This document shows positions 18,062 through 26,387 of a stretch of DNA of 64,000 nt, in pieces. The stretch comes from an uncultured Lachnospiraceae bacterium (lineage in GTDB: Bacteria; Bacillota; Clostridia; Lachnospirales; Lachnospiraceae), in NCBI GenBank assembly GCA_902779395.1, contig CACZBK010000001.1, positions 186,001-250,000 on the forward strand, given 5' to 3'. Below the pieces are notes generated by a model. That model had not been told where the DNA came from. It was given only the letters and a program-made list of their open reading frames with translations, and made no database searches. Every line of letters begins with the position of its first letter. Position 1 is the first letter of the stretch. Made by a program: the position numbers and the translations under genes.

Positions 18062-19663
18062 TCATATCTGCAATTCTTCTCCGCGCTGCAGTCCTCTCAG
18101 GTAATATTCGTTATCCCTGATCCCGTGAACATCAACATAAGAAGTCATATAATCGCAAACCGCATCATTATACTCTTTAGTCCCTTTATTGCTCATAAAG
18201 TAGCTGATGCCCATCTTATCAGCCATCTCTTTATATAATCCGTTTATCTTTAATGCAAATTCCCCGCCAAAAGGCTTGTTATATCTTCTGCCCTTTTTCT
18301 TATAGTAATAAACCTTTCTGGCCATTCTTATCTGATCTTCGTTCAGAGGTCCGATCTCTGCTATATTCTTAAGAGCAGCTATGTATTCTTCTAAATCGGA
18401 AGGTTCCAGTGTAAAGCCAAATTCTCTGTAATAAGGTTTTCCGACAATAACAGGCGGTATCCCGAAACATGCAAACTCCGCACCGGCATTTCCTCCTATT
18501 GTAAGAAGAACATCTGCCAGCTCCTTTATGCTGCCGGCGCTTATCTCGTCCGGAAGCAAAAACATATGAGGTTTTTTATGCCTCTCAAACATTTTCTCTA
18601 TCGAATCAGTTTCCTCATTATATGCCTTTCTGGTAGGATGAGGCTTTAATATCCAGTTAACGCTGTCTACCTCTTCGGCTATCTTCAGAGTCTGATCCAG
18701 CCAGTCATAATAATCCCGGAAATAAAGATCACCGTAATTGAATACCGCATCCGTAAATGTATGTGCCATTATCACCGCATTCTTTTTTGAAGGATCAAGT
18801 CCAAGCTTTTCAGTGATATCTTTCCTGCTTAATATCTCTTTTCCTTTAAACGCACCACGGTCAATAGCACGTCCGGATATACCTGCAAAATTAGCTGCCA
18901 GCAGTTCTTCTGCTGCCGTGGCAGCTTCCGGGACCTCATCCAGCTGCTCTTTTATACAATCATGAATCCATCCTCCTCGTCTGAGAGGCTGTCCTTTCTC
19001 ATCAAAGAACACTTCATCTTCTGCTCCCGAACTTACATTTCTTATCTTAGAACCGAATTTATTAAACAGACACAGCTGCATCGCTTCATGATATGCCAGA
19101 TCATCTGCTACGGTATAAACCGGCTTATCCTTCTTCAGTATTTTCTGAAGCGCATGCTCCATCCACAAAAGATGAAGCATTTTTCTTATACAGATCTTAT
19201 TTCTGGCAGAACGGATCGTGGATAAAGAAGATGTTCTGATAATATCTTCATAAAGATATTTACCGGCATTAACCCCGCAGTATCTGAGTTTAATAAGCCC
19301 TTCCCCGCTTCCGTCGGCAATGATAAAAGATATGGTTTCAGCAAGTGCAGATAATGCGCCTGCCGGATCACGGCGTAATATCTCTTCAAGTGATATCGTT
19401 TCAAATCCAAGACTGTTTACGATCTTATTAAAAAATCTGTTCTTATTCCAGCAGATCACATATCCTTTAAGTTTTGCCGCATCTGCAACACCTTTTGCAT
19501 ATAAAAGCTTTGGCATCACCCATCCGAGCTGGAGCCTTACCATGGACAGATTAACATATACGGCTCTTTTCTCCGACAGCTTATCTTCCCGTTTTCCTTT
19601 AGCAAGAACTTCAGCAAGTTTCTCCGCTTTATCCGGACTGACAGGAAATTCTTCTTCCCTCAT
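18062..19663 (-). CDS. KpsS-like GT-B capsule/surface polysaccharide protein
   Basis: The protein has 533 residues. The C-terminal half has the blocks of capsule-synthesis GT-B proteins: DSVNWILKPHPTRKAYNEE, then ELADVLLTIGGNAGAEFACFG, then PPVIVGKPYYREFGFT. These resemble the KPHP and G-T/G-x-x-E-x-A elements of CDP-glycerol or Kdo-transferase-like enzymes. The N-terminal half is less conserved. A role in extending or capping the polymer is likely, and the substrate cannot be read from sequence. A 57-base gap, occupied by the palindromic repeat, separates it from the upstream gene. Confidence 0.65.
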   Translation of the reverse strand: MREEEFPVSPDKAEKLAEVLAKGKREDKLSEKRAVYVNLSMVRLQLGWVMPKLLYAKGVADAAKLKGYVICWNKNRFFNKIVNSLGFETISLEEILRRDPAGALSALAETISFIIADGSGEGLIKLRYCGVNAGKYLYEDIIRTSSLSTIRSARNKICIRKMLHLLWMEHALQKILKKDKPVYTVADDLAYHEAMQLCLFNKFGSKIRNVSSGAEDEVFFDEKGQPLRRGGWIHDCIKEQLDEVPEAATAAEELLAANFAGISGRAIDRGAFKGKEILSRKDITEKLGLDPSKKNAVIMAHTFTDAVFNYGDLYFRDYYDWLDQTLKIAEEVDSVNWILKPHPTRKAYNEETDSIEKMFERHKKPHMFLLPDEISAGSIKELADVLLTIGGNAGAEFACFGIPPVIVGKPYYREFGFTLEPSDLEEYIAALKNIAEIGPLNEDQIRMARKVYYYKKKGRRYNKPFGGEFALKINGLYKEMADKMGISYFMSNKGTKEYNDAVCDYMTSYVDVHGIRDNEYYLRGLQRGEELQI

Positions 19664-19703
19664 TTGTTATTCCCTTTGCTCTTTCTGCTTTTTCTTAAGA
19701 TAT

Positions 19704-19760
19704 AGCATCTTCGCGGAGCGTTATAGTAAGCGCAATGATTTTTTGCGCTTACTATATTTT
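19704..19760 (-). repeat. Palindromic hairpin repeat, copy 1
   Basis: A 14-bp perfect stem (19722-19735 paired with 19743-19756) with a 7-base loop, followed on its minus-strand 3' side by the asymmetric flank TAACGCTCCGCGAAGAT. A second copy is at 58110-58162. The stems differ by a compensated T-A to C-G pair. The repeat encodes the last residues of the glycosyltransferase gene that ends at 19721 ([10 protein letters not shown]) and its stop codon. It may also slow transcription between the two genes. On the plus strand a T-run follows the stem. Confidence 0.75.
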
Positions 19761-20863
19761 TTATACTTCGCGGCACTTTTGCACATTTCCTTTGGCGTTA
19801 TAAGCTTATATCTGTCACCCGGATTCAGTTTCAGTTCATCTTTATCAAGCTTATATTTATCCTGAAGTACTTTATTAAAGTATTCATCATCCTTTTCCAT
19901 TTCTTTGATGATGCTGTATGCTTTTTCATATTTGGATGCTCTTATGGCATATTTGATCTGTTTAAACAGCCCTATCTTCTCAGTAAAAAAACCATCCTGA
20001 AACAATCTGTCATATTCCTTGTCTCTTTTCACGCTTCCCGGGAATCTGAATGGCTTTGTCAGTTCTCTCAGCTTTACTCCTGATACCTGATCAATTTTCT
20101 CCTGCTTATCATCGGGGTGTTCAGCCATTGAATCACCCATTCCGATATTCTTCACAAGATTTACTTTAGGAACTATACCAAGCTTTTCATTGGCCCACAT
20201 CATAAAGTCCCACTGATATCCCCATGTACGGTACCAGTGATATTGAAGATCATCAAATACTATGGAAAAGAATTTCCACGTATTTGCTGTCATGAATTTC
20301 TTAAATTTCTTTTTCTTCTTAAGCTCCGGCCATCTTCTGATATTTACATCATAAAGTTTCCAGGCCCGTTTCCATGTTGCCCATCCCCATATAGTTGAGA
20401 AATAAGAAAAGCATATATCCTCAGTCTCAAAGCATTTTGCATCAGGATACAGGTTATTACCGGATATCATTGCGATACGTTCATCATTTTTATAATGTTC
20501 CAGCATATCACGGCAATAATAGAAGAAACTCTGACTGGCCTTGATATCATCTTCTATAAATATCGCCATGTCCTCTTTTTCAAATACCCATGCCATACCA
20601 CTTGGCATACGATAACGCAGACCCATGTTTTTCGGAGCATAATTTCTGTATACCCTGCAGTCCCAGTCGATGTGCGAATCTATATATCTGCGGACATCTT
20701 CAACAAGTTTTTTGTCTTTAAGGTCTTTGGGTCCATCACTTATGATATACAGTTTCGCAGGCTGCAGTTTCCGGATGGCTTCAAATGATTCCTTCGTTAC
20801 ATCCAGCCGCTTATAAACTATAAATGCCACCGGTATATCAAAAGCTTTTTCTTTTATTCCCAT
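19721..20863 (-). CDS. GT-A-like glycosyltransferase (GT2/HlpA-like)
   Basis: The protein has 380 residues. The start [19 protein letters not shown] is the nucleotide-binding entry of a GT-A fold. The acidic motif is IFIEDDI near residue 102, followed by [15 protein letters not shown], a block typical of this transferase group. The C-terminal third is Lys-rich and helical. The last ten residues and the stop codon come from the palindromic repeat, so the natural C-terminus may once have been different. An AAGGAG ribosome site precedes the ATG. It overlaps the upstream acetyltransferase gene by 10 bases. Confidence 0.75.
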   Translation of the reverse strand: MGIKEKAFDIPVAFIVYKRLDVTKESFEAIRKLQPAKLYIISDGPKDLKDKKLVEDVRRYIDSHIDWDCRVYRNYAPKNMGLRYRMPSGMAWVFEKEDMAIFIEDDIKASQSFFYYCRDMLEHYKNDERIAMISGNNLYPDAKCFETEDICFSYFSTIWGWATWKRAWKLYDVNIRRWPELKKKKKFKKFMTANTWKFFSIVFDDLQYHWYRTWGYQWDFMMWANEKLGIVPKVNLVKNIGMGDSMAEHPDDKQEKIDQVSGVKLRELTKPFRFPGSVKRDKEYDRLFQDGFFTEKIGLFKQIKYAIRASKYEKAYSIIKEMEKDDEYFNKVLQDKYKLDKDELKLNPGDRYKLITPKEMCKSAAKYKKYSKRKKSLRLL

Positions 20864-21573
20864 ACCGCTTTCTCCTTAAGCCTTGATACAGAAACAAAAT
20901 ATCCTGCATTTTTTTCTATGATCTCAGGATCCTTATCCCACCACCGAAGATCCTGAAGGTACTTTATATCTTCTTCACTGAATCTGTATCTTATAAGCTT
21001 TGCGGGATTACCTCCCACTATCGCATAATCGGGAACATCTTTTACTACCACAGCACCCGCTGCTATTATCGCTCCGTTACCAATATGAACCCCTTCCATT
21101 ATCAGGGCATAATCACCTATCCATACATCATTACCTATTTCAACGCATATTTTCTTCTTTTCATCGATCCATTTAAATTCTTCAAAGTGCTGTTTCTTAG
21201 TATAACTGAAACCGCTTTGTTTACGTGTGGAAAAAAAACATGGAGATGTTGATACCCATTCACGTGAAGGATGATTCCCCCTGATCACGTGAACATGATT
21301 GCCTATTGAACAATACCTGCCTATACTGCAGAAATCAAGTTTCGAATTCGGAGAAACAAAAGATGCATAGCCTATATATGAATCATAAAGCTCACCATGT
21401 ATAACGTTATACCCTTCAAGCACACTCCTGATAGCTTTTCCGTATATATGACAGTTCTTTCCCACCACCGTCTTCCTGCTTATATCACTCCCGGGATAAA
21501 AAAAACTTCCTGTCCGGTTCTTCAGTTCCAATTTACGAACGGCAATAACCGCTTTCCTGATCAATCCATTCAT
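20854..21573 (-). CDS. Hexapeptide-repeat O-acetyltransferase (CatB-like)
   Basis: The protein has 239 residues. It shows left-handed beta-helix repeats ([60 protein letters not shown]) and the closing [12 protein letters not shown] of the xenobiotic-acetyltransferase type. The His in RGNHP is the expected catalytic residue. It should form a trimer and transfer acetyl from acetyl-CoA to a sugar in the cytoplasm. It sits between two glycosyltransferase genes with overlapping ends on both sides, so it most likely modifies a repeat-unit sugar. Confidence 0.85.
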   Translation of the reverse strand: MNGLIRKAVIAVRKLELKNRTGSFFYPGSDISRKTVVGKNCHIYGKAIRSVLEGYNVIHGELYDSYIGYASFVSPNSKLDFCSIGRYCSIGNHVHVIRGNHPSREWVSTSPCFFSTRKQSGFSYTKKQHFEEFKWIDEKKKICVEIGNDVWIGDYALIMEGVHIGNGAIIAAGAVVVKDVPDYAIVGGNPAKLIRYRFSEEDIKYLQDLRWWDKDPEIIEKNAGYFVSVSRLKEKAVWE

Positions 21574-22730
21574 TATCTTAATCCATTATAGATATCCAAA
21601 AGTTCTTTGTAATTTATCTCCGGTGAATATCTGCGTTCAAATTCCCAGAACGCATTATCTGACAGCTTATCACGGTCCATAGTTTCAAAAAGTTCTATAG
21701 CTGCATTCAGGCCCTTCACCGTATTTTTGAAAAGAAGCCCTGTGATACCGTCCCTGACCAGACTTCCGGGATTACCGAAATCCGCTGCTATCACAGGAAC
21801 CCCCATGGAATATGCTTCTATCACGGTCATACCGAAGGTCTCATACCACTGCGGTGCTGCGATCAGAGCCTTTGCCCCGGCTAAGAGCTCCATAGCTTCT
21901 TCATGTGACAGCTGACCCCTGCACTCTATATTATCGATGCCTTTTCTGTCAATATAATGCTCAAGTGCCGCTTTCTGTTCCCCGTCACCTGCAAAGATCA
22001 GTCTGTGCCCGTTTTTTGCAAAAGCTTTGGCAATAAGCGAGCTTCCTTTTAAAGCTTCGATCCTTCCAAGAACAAGATAATATGGTTCTTCTTTATTATC
22101 TATCCTCACTGTTTTGGCCGGCTGGGTAAAATTAGGCTTTATCCGGATCTTCCCCGGATCGATAAGCTGCTTCCTGCGGTTAAGAAGAAGGAGTTTATCT
22201 CTGTTAAACTCTGTCAGACAGATAAAATTGATCTTCTTATAGATTCCGGAATGAAGATGTATAAAATTCATTAACAATACTGCCGCCGTCTGCAGAAGAC
22301 TGTTACGGTAACACCTTCCTTTAAGCGCACATCCGTATCCGTACTTAATACAATCCTCACAAACATGTCTGTCCCTGTAGAATGTCGCAGCAGGACAAAT
22401 AAGCCGGAAATTATGCATAGTCTGTACCACGGGTACATGCTCAGCTGCCGCAGCATAATATACCGCAGGGCTTATCAGGAACAGCGTATTATGAACATGA
22501 ACTATATCTATGCCTTCTCTTCTGATCATCCTGCGTATATCCCGGTATGTCCTTAAAGAAAAAAACATGCTAAAAAGCATCGACATTTTCCCTTTTACCG
22601 ATGCATTATCTCTTATGTAGCGGATCACTTTATGGCCGTGATCTGTAAGCAGCTTCGCCTCGTTCTCCGCCACCACATCCTCGCCTCCGGGAATGCGGTA
22701 ATGATTGTGGACTATCAGGATTTTCTGCAT
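21573..22730 (-). CDS. GT4-family glycosyltransferase
   Basis: The protein has 385 residues of GT-B fold. The N-terminal domain starts [17 protein letters not shown], the glycine loop of GT4 enzymes, with DIVHVHNT and [12 protein letters not shown] following. The C-terminal domain has [17 protein letters not shown] and the E-x7-E donor site in [19 protein letters not shown]. Cysteines near residue 120 (CEDC) are common in this subgroup. It retains the sugar configuration and uses a nucleotide-sugar donor. It is the first glycosyltransferase gene of the locus, 35 bases after the TraX-type gene. Confidence 0.88.
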   Translation of the reverse strand: MQKILIVHNHYRIPGGEDVVAENEAKLLTDHGHKVIRYIRDNASVKGKMSMLFSMFFSLRTYRDIRRMIRREGIDIVHVHNTLFLISPAVYYAAAAEHVPVVQTMHNFRLICPAATFYRDRHVCEDCIKYGYGCALKGRCYRNSLLQTAAVLLMNFIHLHSGIYKKINFICLTEFNRDKLLLLNRRKQLIDPGKIRIKPNFTQPAKTVRIDNKEEPYYLVLGRIEALKGSSLIAKAFAKNGHRLIFAGDGEQKAALEHYIDRKGIDNIECRGQLSHEEAMELLAGAKALIAAPQWYETFGMTVIEAYSMGVPVIAADFGNPGSLVRDGITGLLFKNTVKGLNAAIELFETMDRDKLSDNAFWEFERRYSPEINYKELLDIYNGLR

Positions 22731-22765
22731 TATGTAATCCTAACATAAATACGCTTACTTTTCAA

Positions 22766-23536
22766 TCATAGTCCCAACGGTATCCTTATCAGCCACAGCA
22801 GGAACAGATGCAGCGGATATATCGCATAAAAGAAGTATTTCGGCTGCTTTCCGCGACATCCGTTATATAGAGTGACGGGGATGACTGCAGCCAGGGCATA
22901 GACTTCTCTTTCAGATGAAGCCAGAAGTATCACACAGCACAAAACAGAGCTTAAAACCGGATATTTCCTTGTAAGATACATGGCACATATCGCAAAGACA
23001 CCTATGGCATTGTAATCGGTCTTAAGAAAATATGCCACTCCGGCAGCACATAATATAAGCCCGGTATCGGCAAATACAAAATAGGCTGTGGAAAGATGTT
23101 TTTTCTTCCCCGGTCCTCCCCTGGCAGACTCCACGCCGCCCTGGGCCGCTATGCTGTCCATGGCATGAACGGTAAAAAGACCTATGAACAGAGTTAAGAA
23201 TACATTCTGCTTATCAGGATAAAATACCCTGTCATAAAAAGCCAGATCAAAAGGTATCTCACTTAATAAAGAAAAAATCCCCAGTCTGAGCAGGTATTTC
23301 GTCACATTACGGGTATGGATATAGCCCTCGATCAAAAGAAATATGTATATAGGAAATGCGATACGTCCAACATCCCTTAACACCTCATAAACAGTCTTAA
23401 ATGGCTGGGCTTTGCCATGGGCAATAAAATAAAACTTCAGAAAAGATGCTCCTATATGATCGGTGATCATAGTGATAAGAGCTATCCATTTAAGGACGGC
23501 TGCGGAAAAAGGAAGCTTCTTACCCTTCAGATCCAT
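22766..23536 (-). CDS. TraX-family membrane protein
   Basis: The protein has 256 residues with about seven or eight helices. The opening LKWIALITMITDHIGASF and the following GRIAFPIYIFLLIEGYIHT are characteristic of the TraX family, named for F-pilin N-acetylation. Chromosomal members in Firmicutes are common and not tied to conjugation; an acyl-transfer role is inferred. The segment TRNVTKYLLRLGIFSLLSE also fits. The gene has its own leader with an attenuator-like structure (23557-23613) and an AGAGGA ribosome site. It could be the first gene of the long glycan transcript. Confidence 0.85.
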   Translation of the reverse strand: MDLKGKKLPFSAAVLKWIALITMITDHIGASFLKFYFIAHGKAQPFKTVYEVLRDVGRIAFPIYIFLLIEGYIHTRNVTKYLLRLGIFSLLSEIPFDLAFYDRVFYPDKQNVFLTLFIGLFTVHAMDSIAAQGGVESARGGPGKKKHLSTAYFVFADTGLILCAAGVAYFLKTDYNAIGVFAICAMYLTRKYPVLSSVLCCVILLASSEREVYALAAVIPVTLYNGCRGKQPKYFFYAIYPLHLFLLWLIRIPLGL

Positions 23537-23556
23537 AACTTATTCCTCTTAAAACG

Positions 23557-23613
23557 AAAAAATCCCCTGAAAAGGGAGGATGCCAGGCAGATCTTTGCGG
23601 ATCCACCTGGCAT
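23557..23613 (-). promoter_or_regulatory. Attenuator-like leader of the TraX-type gene
   Basis: On the minus strand a strong hairpin (arms 23606-23613 and 23580-23587, ATGCCAGG with CCTGGCAT, plus an inner GGATC/GATCT helix) is followed by a CCC/GGG hairpin and six T residues (23557-23562), 20 bases before the start codon. That is the shape of an intrinsic terminator inside a 5' leader. A short GGAC-AAGACAA-GTCC hairpin precedes it. The ligand, if any, is unknown. Confidence 0.5.
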
Positions 23614-23813
23614 AAATTATGAAAAAGTTTTGCTGTTAATGTCTTATTCGGTTTCTCAGGACTTGTCTTGTCCTTTGATGATGTAATCATATAATATAAA
23701 AATGTATTTAAAATGATATTTAAATAAACTTAAATAAAACAATTTATGAACAGAATGTTAACGCCGCAGATTCTTATTGATTCATGCAGTTAAAGCCTTC
23801 TCAAAGCCCCTGA

Positions 23814-24335
23814 TCACACTTTTTCCGGCTCGGGATATACTGCCCCGAAGGTCTCAACCGTAATGCTCTTCATGCGCTGGTCCTCTGTCGGACGGTCATT
23901 GTAATCGGTCCTTACAGACGCTATTTTATCCACAACCTCAAGGCCTTCGGTAACCTTGCCAAAAGCAGCATATTCACCATCCAGATGGGGTGAAGTCTTA
24001 TGCATGATAAAAAACTGGCTTCCGGCGGAATCGGGATTCATGGAACGCGCCATGGAAAGCACTCCCGGGGTATGCTTCAGATCGTTCTTAAACCCGTTAT
24101 GTGAAAACTCTCCCCTGATGCTGTATCCGGGGCCTCCCATACCGCTGCCCTGAGGATCACCGCCCTGAAGCATAAAACCCTTTATCACACGGTGAAAAAT
24201 GAGTCCGTCATAAAAACCTTTTTTCACCAGACTGATAAAATTATTTACTGTATTTGGTGCGATCTCGGGATATAATTCTGCCTTCATCACACTGCCGTCT
24301 TCCATTGTTATCGTTATTACGGGATTTGTTGCCAT
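23814..24335 (-). CDS. Cyclophilin-type peptidyl-prolyl isomerase
   Basis: The protein has 173 residues. It shows FHRVIKGFMLQGGDPQGSG, the Arg/Phe/Gln active-site block of bacterial cyclophilins, then GVLSMARSMNPDSAGSQFF and the closing YAAFGKVTEG. There is no signal peptide, so it is cytoplasmic and should speed prolyl isomerisation in folding proteins. Two starts are possible: an ATG at 24341 overlaps the HPr-like stop as ATGA, but the second ATG at 24335 is better spaced from GAGGAG. It is the last gene of the hprK-to-HPr-like run. Confidence 0.92.
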   Translation of the reverse strand: MATNPVITITMEDGSVMKAELYPEIAPNTVNNFISLVKKGFYDGLIFHRVIKGFMLQGGDPQGSGMGGPGYSIRGEFSHNGFKNDLKHTPGVLSMARSMNPDSAGSQFFIMHKTSPHLDGEYAAFGKVTEGLEVVDKIASVRTDYNDRPTEDQRMKSITVETFGAVYPEPEKV

Positions 24336-24337
24336 GA

Positions 24338-24589
24338 TCATTCTCCTCTCAATATCCTGCCTATTTCTTCTTCTGCTGCTTCTTCGTCATTTCCTTCAGC
24401 TATCACCACTACATCTTCGCCGCAATTCACAGCCATGTTCATCATTCCCATTATACTCTTCATGTTTACGCGGCGGTCGCCTTCCTTAAGATAAAGGCGG
24501 CTTTCATACTTACATGCTGCCTGGACCAGGATACTTACAACATCTGCATTTATCCCCTCCCTGATCCCTACAGTAACTGACTTTTCCAT
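24338..24589 (-). CDS. Crh-like HPr paralogue without the active-site His
   Basis: The protein has 83 residues and is collinear with HPr along its whole length. The PTS phosphorylation site GIHARPA reads GINADVV here: His15 is Asn, Arg17 is Asp and Pro18 is Val. The regulatory site around Ser46 is intact (VNMKSIMGMM). Such a protein cannot carry PTS phosphate but can still be phosphorylated on Ser by HprK, like Bacillus Crh, which has Gln at position 15 and also lies after whiA. HprK is encoded 5 kb upstream in the same run. A catabolite-repression role through CcpA is inferred. Confidence 0.85.
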   Translation of the reverse strand: MEKSVTVGIREGINADVVSILVQAACKYESRLYLKEGDRRVNMKSIMGMMNMAVNCGEDVVVIAEGNDEEAAEEEIGRILRGE

Positions 24590-24631
24590 AATCCTCCTCC
24601 TTAAAGCCTGTGTGCTTGTGATCGAATTTCC

Positions 24632-25504
24632 CTATTCTTTCCGCAATTCCTCAGCCAGCTCCTGAAGCTTTCTCAATCTGTGATTGATACCGCTCTTTCC
24701 CACGGGAGGATCGAGCATTTCTCCCAGTTCCTTCAGATTAAGTTCAGGATACTCAAGCCTGATCTCCGCAGCCTGCCTGAGCTTTTCAGGCAAGCGCCCC
24801 AGACCTCTTACCTGTATCAGGTACCTGATATCCTCCAGCTGCCTTGCCGAAGCCGCAAGAGATTTGTTGATATTTGCGGTATCACAATTGACTCTGCGGT
24901 TAACATCACTGCGAAGCCCTTTTTCTATGCGCAGATTTTCAAGTTCCATCATACAGCGATGGGCACCGGTGACATTCAGGAATTCCGCTATGGCTTCACT
25001 TTCCTTAAGATATACCACATAATGTCCTTTACGCATCATGCTCCCGGCTTTGATATCAAAGCCGGAAAGCAGGGACCTTAGCTGCTCTGCCTGTCCCCGG
25101 CCGTTACATACAAGCTCCAGATGATAACTTTTCGACGGATCGCTCATGGAACCTCCGGCCAGAAAAAAACCTCTAAGATATGACCTCTTGCAACAGCTCT
25201 GTTTCAAGATCAGTCCGGATACCGCACCGTCCTTAAGCTCCTCATAATGGACGGATTCCAGTATTTCCTTCGCTTCATCCGGTGAGATCGTTCTGTTTTC
25301 GTCATGCTGTTCTATGTTATATGTTTTTTTGAGTAATGTAAAGACCTTTTTTCTGAGATGATCGGGATCACCGCTGAAGTCAAGACCATTATCCTTTACA
25401 ACTCCGGAAACCGCGATACAGGCCGCCATTTCCGCTATACAGCAATGTCTGGATGCAGGAATGATGTCAGCCATCTCATCCTTGACCATAGAAGAAAAAG
25501 ACAT
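24632..25504 (-). CDS. whiA: DNA-binding regulator WhiA
   Basis: The protein has 290 residues, slightly shorter than the usual 310-320. The degenerate homing-endonuclease-like core is visible in RGFFLAGGSMSDPSKSYHLE, the linker in NRRVNCDTANINKSLAAS, and the C-terminal helix-turn-helix in LNLKELGEMLDPPVGKSGIN. WhiA is linked to cell division and chromosome segregation in Firmicutes and to sporulation septation in actinomycetes. The order rapZ-whiA-HPr-like is the usual one. It begins 14 bases after rapZ. Confidence 0.95.
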   Translation of the reverse strand: MSFSSMVKDEMADIIPASRHCCIAEMAACIAVSGVVKDNGLDFSGDPDHLRKKVFTLLKKTYNIEQHDENRTISPDEAKEILESVHYEELKDGAVSGLILKQSCCKRSYLRGFFLAGGSMSDPSKSYHLELVCNGRGQAEQLRSLLSGFDIKAGSMMRKGHYVVYLKESEAIAEFLNVTGAHRCMMELENLRIEKGLRSDVNRRVNCDTANINKSLAASARQLEDIRYLIQVRGLGRLPEKLRQAAEIRLEYPELNLKELGEMLDPPVGKSGINHRLRKLQELAEELRKE

Positions 25505-25517
25505 TTAAAACACCGCC

Positions 25518-26375
25518 TTACAGCTTTTCATCACGATGTGAGATCGTGATGCCGTATTTTCCCTGTTTCTTTAGACGCTCATATATCTCGCACGCAAGTG
25601 TCACACTCCTGTGCTTTCCTCCGGTACAGCCTATTCCTATCACAAGCTGATGCTTTCCTTCCTTAATATAGTTAGGGATCAGAAAATGCAGAAGCGAGCA
25701 TACCTTCTCCAGAAATTCTCCGGCTTCCGGAAAGCTCATCACATAATCATGAACAGGCGCATCGTTTCCGGTCATCAGCTTCAGTTCATCAATATAATAC
25801 GGATTAGGAAGAAAACGAACATCAAATACAAGATCCGCATCAGCCGGAATACCATATTTAAAGCCAAATGAAAGCACACGTATTATCAGATTGGCGTATT
25901 CTCCATCCTGAAGAAAGATCTTATCCAGTTCCTCTTTCAGTACTCTGGTAAGAAGATTTGAAGTATCAAAGACATAATCTGCCGATTTTTTAACGTTTTT
26001 CAGTATATCCCTTTCACGGCTGATACCGCTTTCCAGACTGTCACTGCCCGCAAGAGGATGCACACGGCGGCTTTCTTTATAACGTTTGATAAGTACTTTA
26101 TCGTCCGCATCCATAAAGATTATCTCAAAGGGATATTCTTTCCGGCGCAGCGAAAGTATCGTGCGTTCAGCCTCATCAAAATCCTGATCTGCACGAACGT
26201 CAAGCCCCAGCGCCACCTTGGACACTTCACTGCCCGGTCCCGAAAAGAGTTCTATGAACTTGTCAATAAGAGGAACAGGCATATTATCTACGCAATAAAA
26301 TCCCATATCCTCCAGCATCTTCATAGCGGTCTGCTTGCCGGCACCGCTCATACCCGTAACTATCACAAAACGCAT
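25518..26375 (-). CDS. rapZ: RapZ-family nucleotide-binding protein (YvcJ)
   Basis: The protein has 285 residues. The N-terminal P-loop GMSGAGKQTAMKMLEDMGF (residues 8-26) has Gln where Ser or Thr normally follows the Lys. YCVDNMPVPLIDKFIELF follows. The C-terminal half has FGFKYGIPADADLVFDVRFL and VIGIGCTGGKHRSVTLAC, the sugar-phosphate-binding domain of RapZ. In Escherichia coli RapZ delivers GlmZ to RNase E; in Firmicutes the homologue is a nucleotide-hydrolysing protein of less clear role, linked to cell-wall amino-sugar control. Its neighbours murB and whiA fit that. Confidence 0.95.
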   Translation of the reverse strand: MRFVIVTGMSGAGKQTAMKMLEDMGFYCVDNMPVPLIDKFIELFSGPGSEVSKVALGLDVRADQDFDEAERTILSLRRKEYPFEIIFMDADDKVLIKRYKESRRVHPLAGSDSLESGISRERDILKNVKKSADYVFDTSNLLTRVLKEELDKIFLQDGEYANLIIRVLSFGFKYGIPADADLVFDVRFLPNPYYIDELKLMTGNDAPVHDYVMSFPEAGEFLEKVCSLLHFLIPNYIKEGKHQLVIGIGCTGGKHRSVTLACEIYERLKKQGKYGITISHRDEKL

Positions 26376-26387
26376 CGGCTATTCCCC

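Noticed and set aside
23557-23700. Canonical T-box riboswitch upstream of the TraX-type gene
   Set aside because: The antiterminator-like core has a mismatch, and the leader is too short to hold stem I with a specifier loop. TraX is also not an amino-acid gene.
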